Shown here piece by piece: positions 63,057-64,000 of a stretch of DNA of 64,000 bases; the stretch's first letter is position 1, and every line of letters starts with the position of its first letter. This stretch comes from Hetaerina americana (taxonomy: Eukaryota > Arthropoda > Insecta > Odonata > Calopterygidae): positions 43,328,446 to 43,392,445 of the forward strand of contig JAKTNV010000001.1 of the NCBI GenBank assembly GCA_022747635.1, in the 5' to 3' direction. The notes beneath the pieces are model-generated. The model was given only the letters and a program-made list of their open reading frames with translations, was not told the origin of the DNA and did no database searches. The translations under genes were made by a program, and so were the position numbers.

Positions 63057-64000
63057 TACGAGGGAAGACCCAAAAGTAACGGGAATTGGGCTGCGGTGGG
63101 GAGCTAGAGTGGGGGAAGCCTTTGTTTGGCCAGTGGTACATCAGGCTCATGCCACCTGCATCAGTATGCGCAGCGCCATCACTGTGACTGGATCGGTCTG
63201 TCCGTGAGAGCTGTTTCAGTGAAATAACTTTTTTCATTTCAGCAAAAAACGTGATGGTGGATTATCAAGACCAATGTGCGGCAGTGAAATTTTGTTTCCT
63301 GTTGGGGAAATTGGCCGCTGAAACTATTGTAATGCTCAAGACTGCTTATGGGGAAGCTGCCCTATGCAAAACCAGAGTCTACAAGTGGTTTACACGTTTT
63401 AAAAATGGTGAAATGTTGATTGAAGACCAACCCCTTTCAGGCCGCCCTTCAACATCAAAAACTGACAAAAACTTTGACTAAATCTATACCCTCATTCGTG
63501 AAGACCGTCGCAGAACCATTGATCAACTCTGTGAGATGCCTGGGATGTCATGGAGTTCAATTCAGAGGATTCTATCTGAAGATTTGCATATGAAAAGGGT
63601 TGTAGCCAAATTTGACCCTCGCCTCTCACCAATGAGCAAAGGGAGTGTCGAGTTCAGGTATGTTTTGAGCTTCAAAATCAGCTCGAAGAGGACCCTGATT
63701 TTTTCTCCAAGGTGATGAATTGTGGTGCTATGGCTACGATCATGAAATGAAGCAGCAATCAAGTCAATGGAAGACAGCTGGCTCTCCTCGTCCAAAAAAA
63801 GCTCGTCAAGTGAAATCAAAAATCAAGATAATGCTCATTTGTTTCTTTGATTGCAGAGGTATTGTCCACTTGGAGTTCATTCTCCTGGGTCAAACTGTCA
63901 ACCAGAAGTTTTACCTGGAGGTTTTGAAGAGAATGAGGGAGAGTATCTGGAAGAAAAGAGCAGATCTTTGGCGCACAGGCGACTGGTTCTTCCATCATAA
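63057..64000 (+). pseudogene. Mariner-family element with broken transposase, cut by the window edge
   Basis: The left end begins TACGAGGGAAGACCCAAAAG after a TA (63055-63056), consistent with a mariner terminal repeat. The transposase frame starts at ATG 63254 and encodes the N-terminal helix-turn-helix: FCFLLGKLAAETIVMLKTAY, then VYKWFTRFKNGE and DQPLSGRPSTS. A TAA lies at 63479-63481. The same frame then continues TLIREDRRRTIDQLCEMPGM and SSIQRILSEDLHMKR. The reading frame shifts near 63620 (to TNEQRECRVQV) and again near 63710. There GDELWCYGYD holds the first catalytic Asp (codon 63714-63716), followed by the FFDCRGIVH block and WRTGDWFFHH at the edge. The second and third catalytic residues lie beyond the window. 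One stop and two frameshifts make this copy inactive, but its good similarity suggests fairly recent insertion. Confidence 0.9.

Noticed and set aside
1..64000. CRISPR arrays, operons, bacterial promoters or terminators
   Set aside because: I saw no regularly spaced repeats of CRISPR type. The spliced gene and SINE/mariner content show a eukaryotic genome, so bacterial features do not apply.

Overview
This is a eukaryotic genomic window, almost certainly from an arthropod and most likely an insect. It holds one spliced gene with GT-AG introns, large AT-rich non-coding stretches, tRNA-derived SINE fragments, mariner, Penelope-like and non-LTR retrotransposon relics, and no operon-like gene packing. 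I cannot name the species from the sequence alone.

The only intact gene I can support is an aquaporin on the + strand, with coding positions 51737-60278. Six coding exons with canonical splice sites, all separated by phase-0 introns, join into a 270-residue major intrinsic protein. It has two NPA motifs and the aromatic/arginine filter of a water channel (F62, H185, S194, R200). The fifth-helix and second-NPA region and the acidic Glu/Lys tail resemble the insect PRIP class. An in-frame extension of exon 5 into intron 5 would give a different C-terminus.

The 51 kb upstream of the gene is gene-poor. I found no intact coding gene there. It contains a 134-bp near-perfect hairpin (920-1053), an antisense Penelope-like GIY-YIG relic (about 3770-4225), a fold-back pair of tRNA-like SINE units (5393-5639), other tRNA-like SINE heads, a 74-bp tandem duplication (6388-6536), an antisense mariner transposase relic (about 26545-26870), and a 2-kb non-LTR retrotransposon relic (about 43228-45300). 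Several GC-rich, strongly strand-asymmetric purine or pyrimidine tracts also occur. Two sequence clusters look regulatory: a helically phased AATTATGC array near 34.5 kb and two perfect CRE palindromes near 48.8 kb, about 3 kb upstream of the aquaporin start.

The aquaporin introns carry a SINE (intron 1), a CA-rich microsatellite (intron 2) and a second, internally deleted non-LTR retrotransposon relic (intron 3). Downstream of the gene lie a 329-bp TA-flanked MITE (61714-62042), an antisense non-LTR reverse-transcriptase fragment (about 62390-62760), and a mariner element (from about 63057) that carries a stop and frameshifts and runs off the right edge. No previously undescribed multi-gene system is evident. 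The most unusual items are the long perfect hairpin, the fold-back SINE pair, the phased AATTATGC cluster, and the Cys-for-Gly change beside the first NPA motif of the aquaporin.
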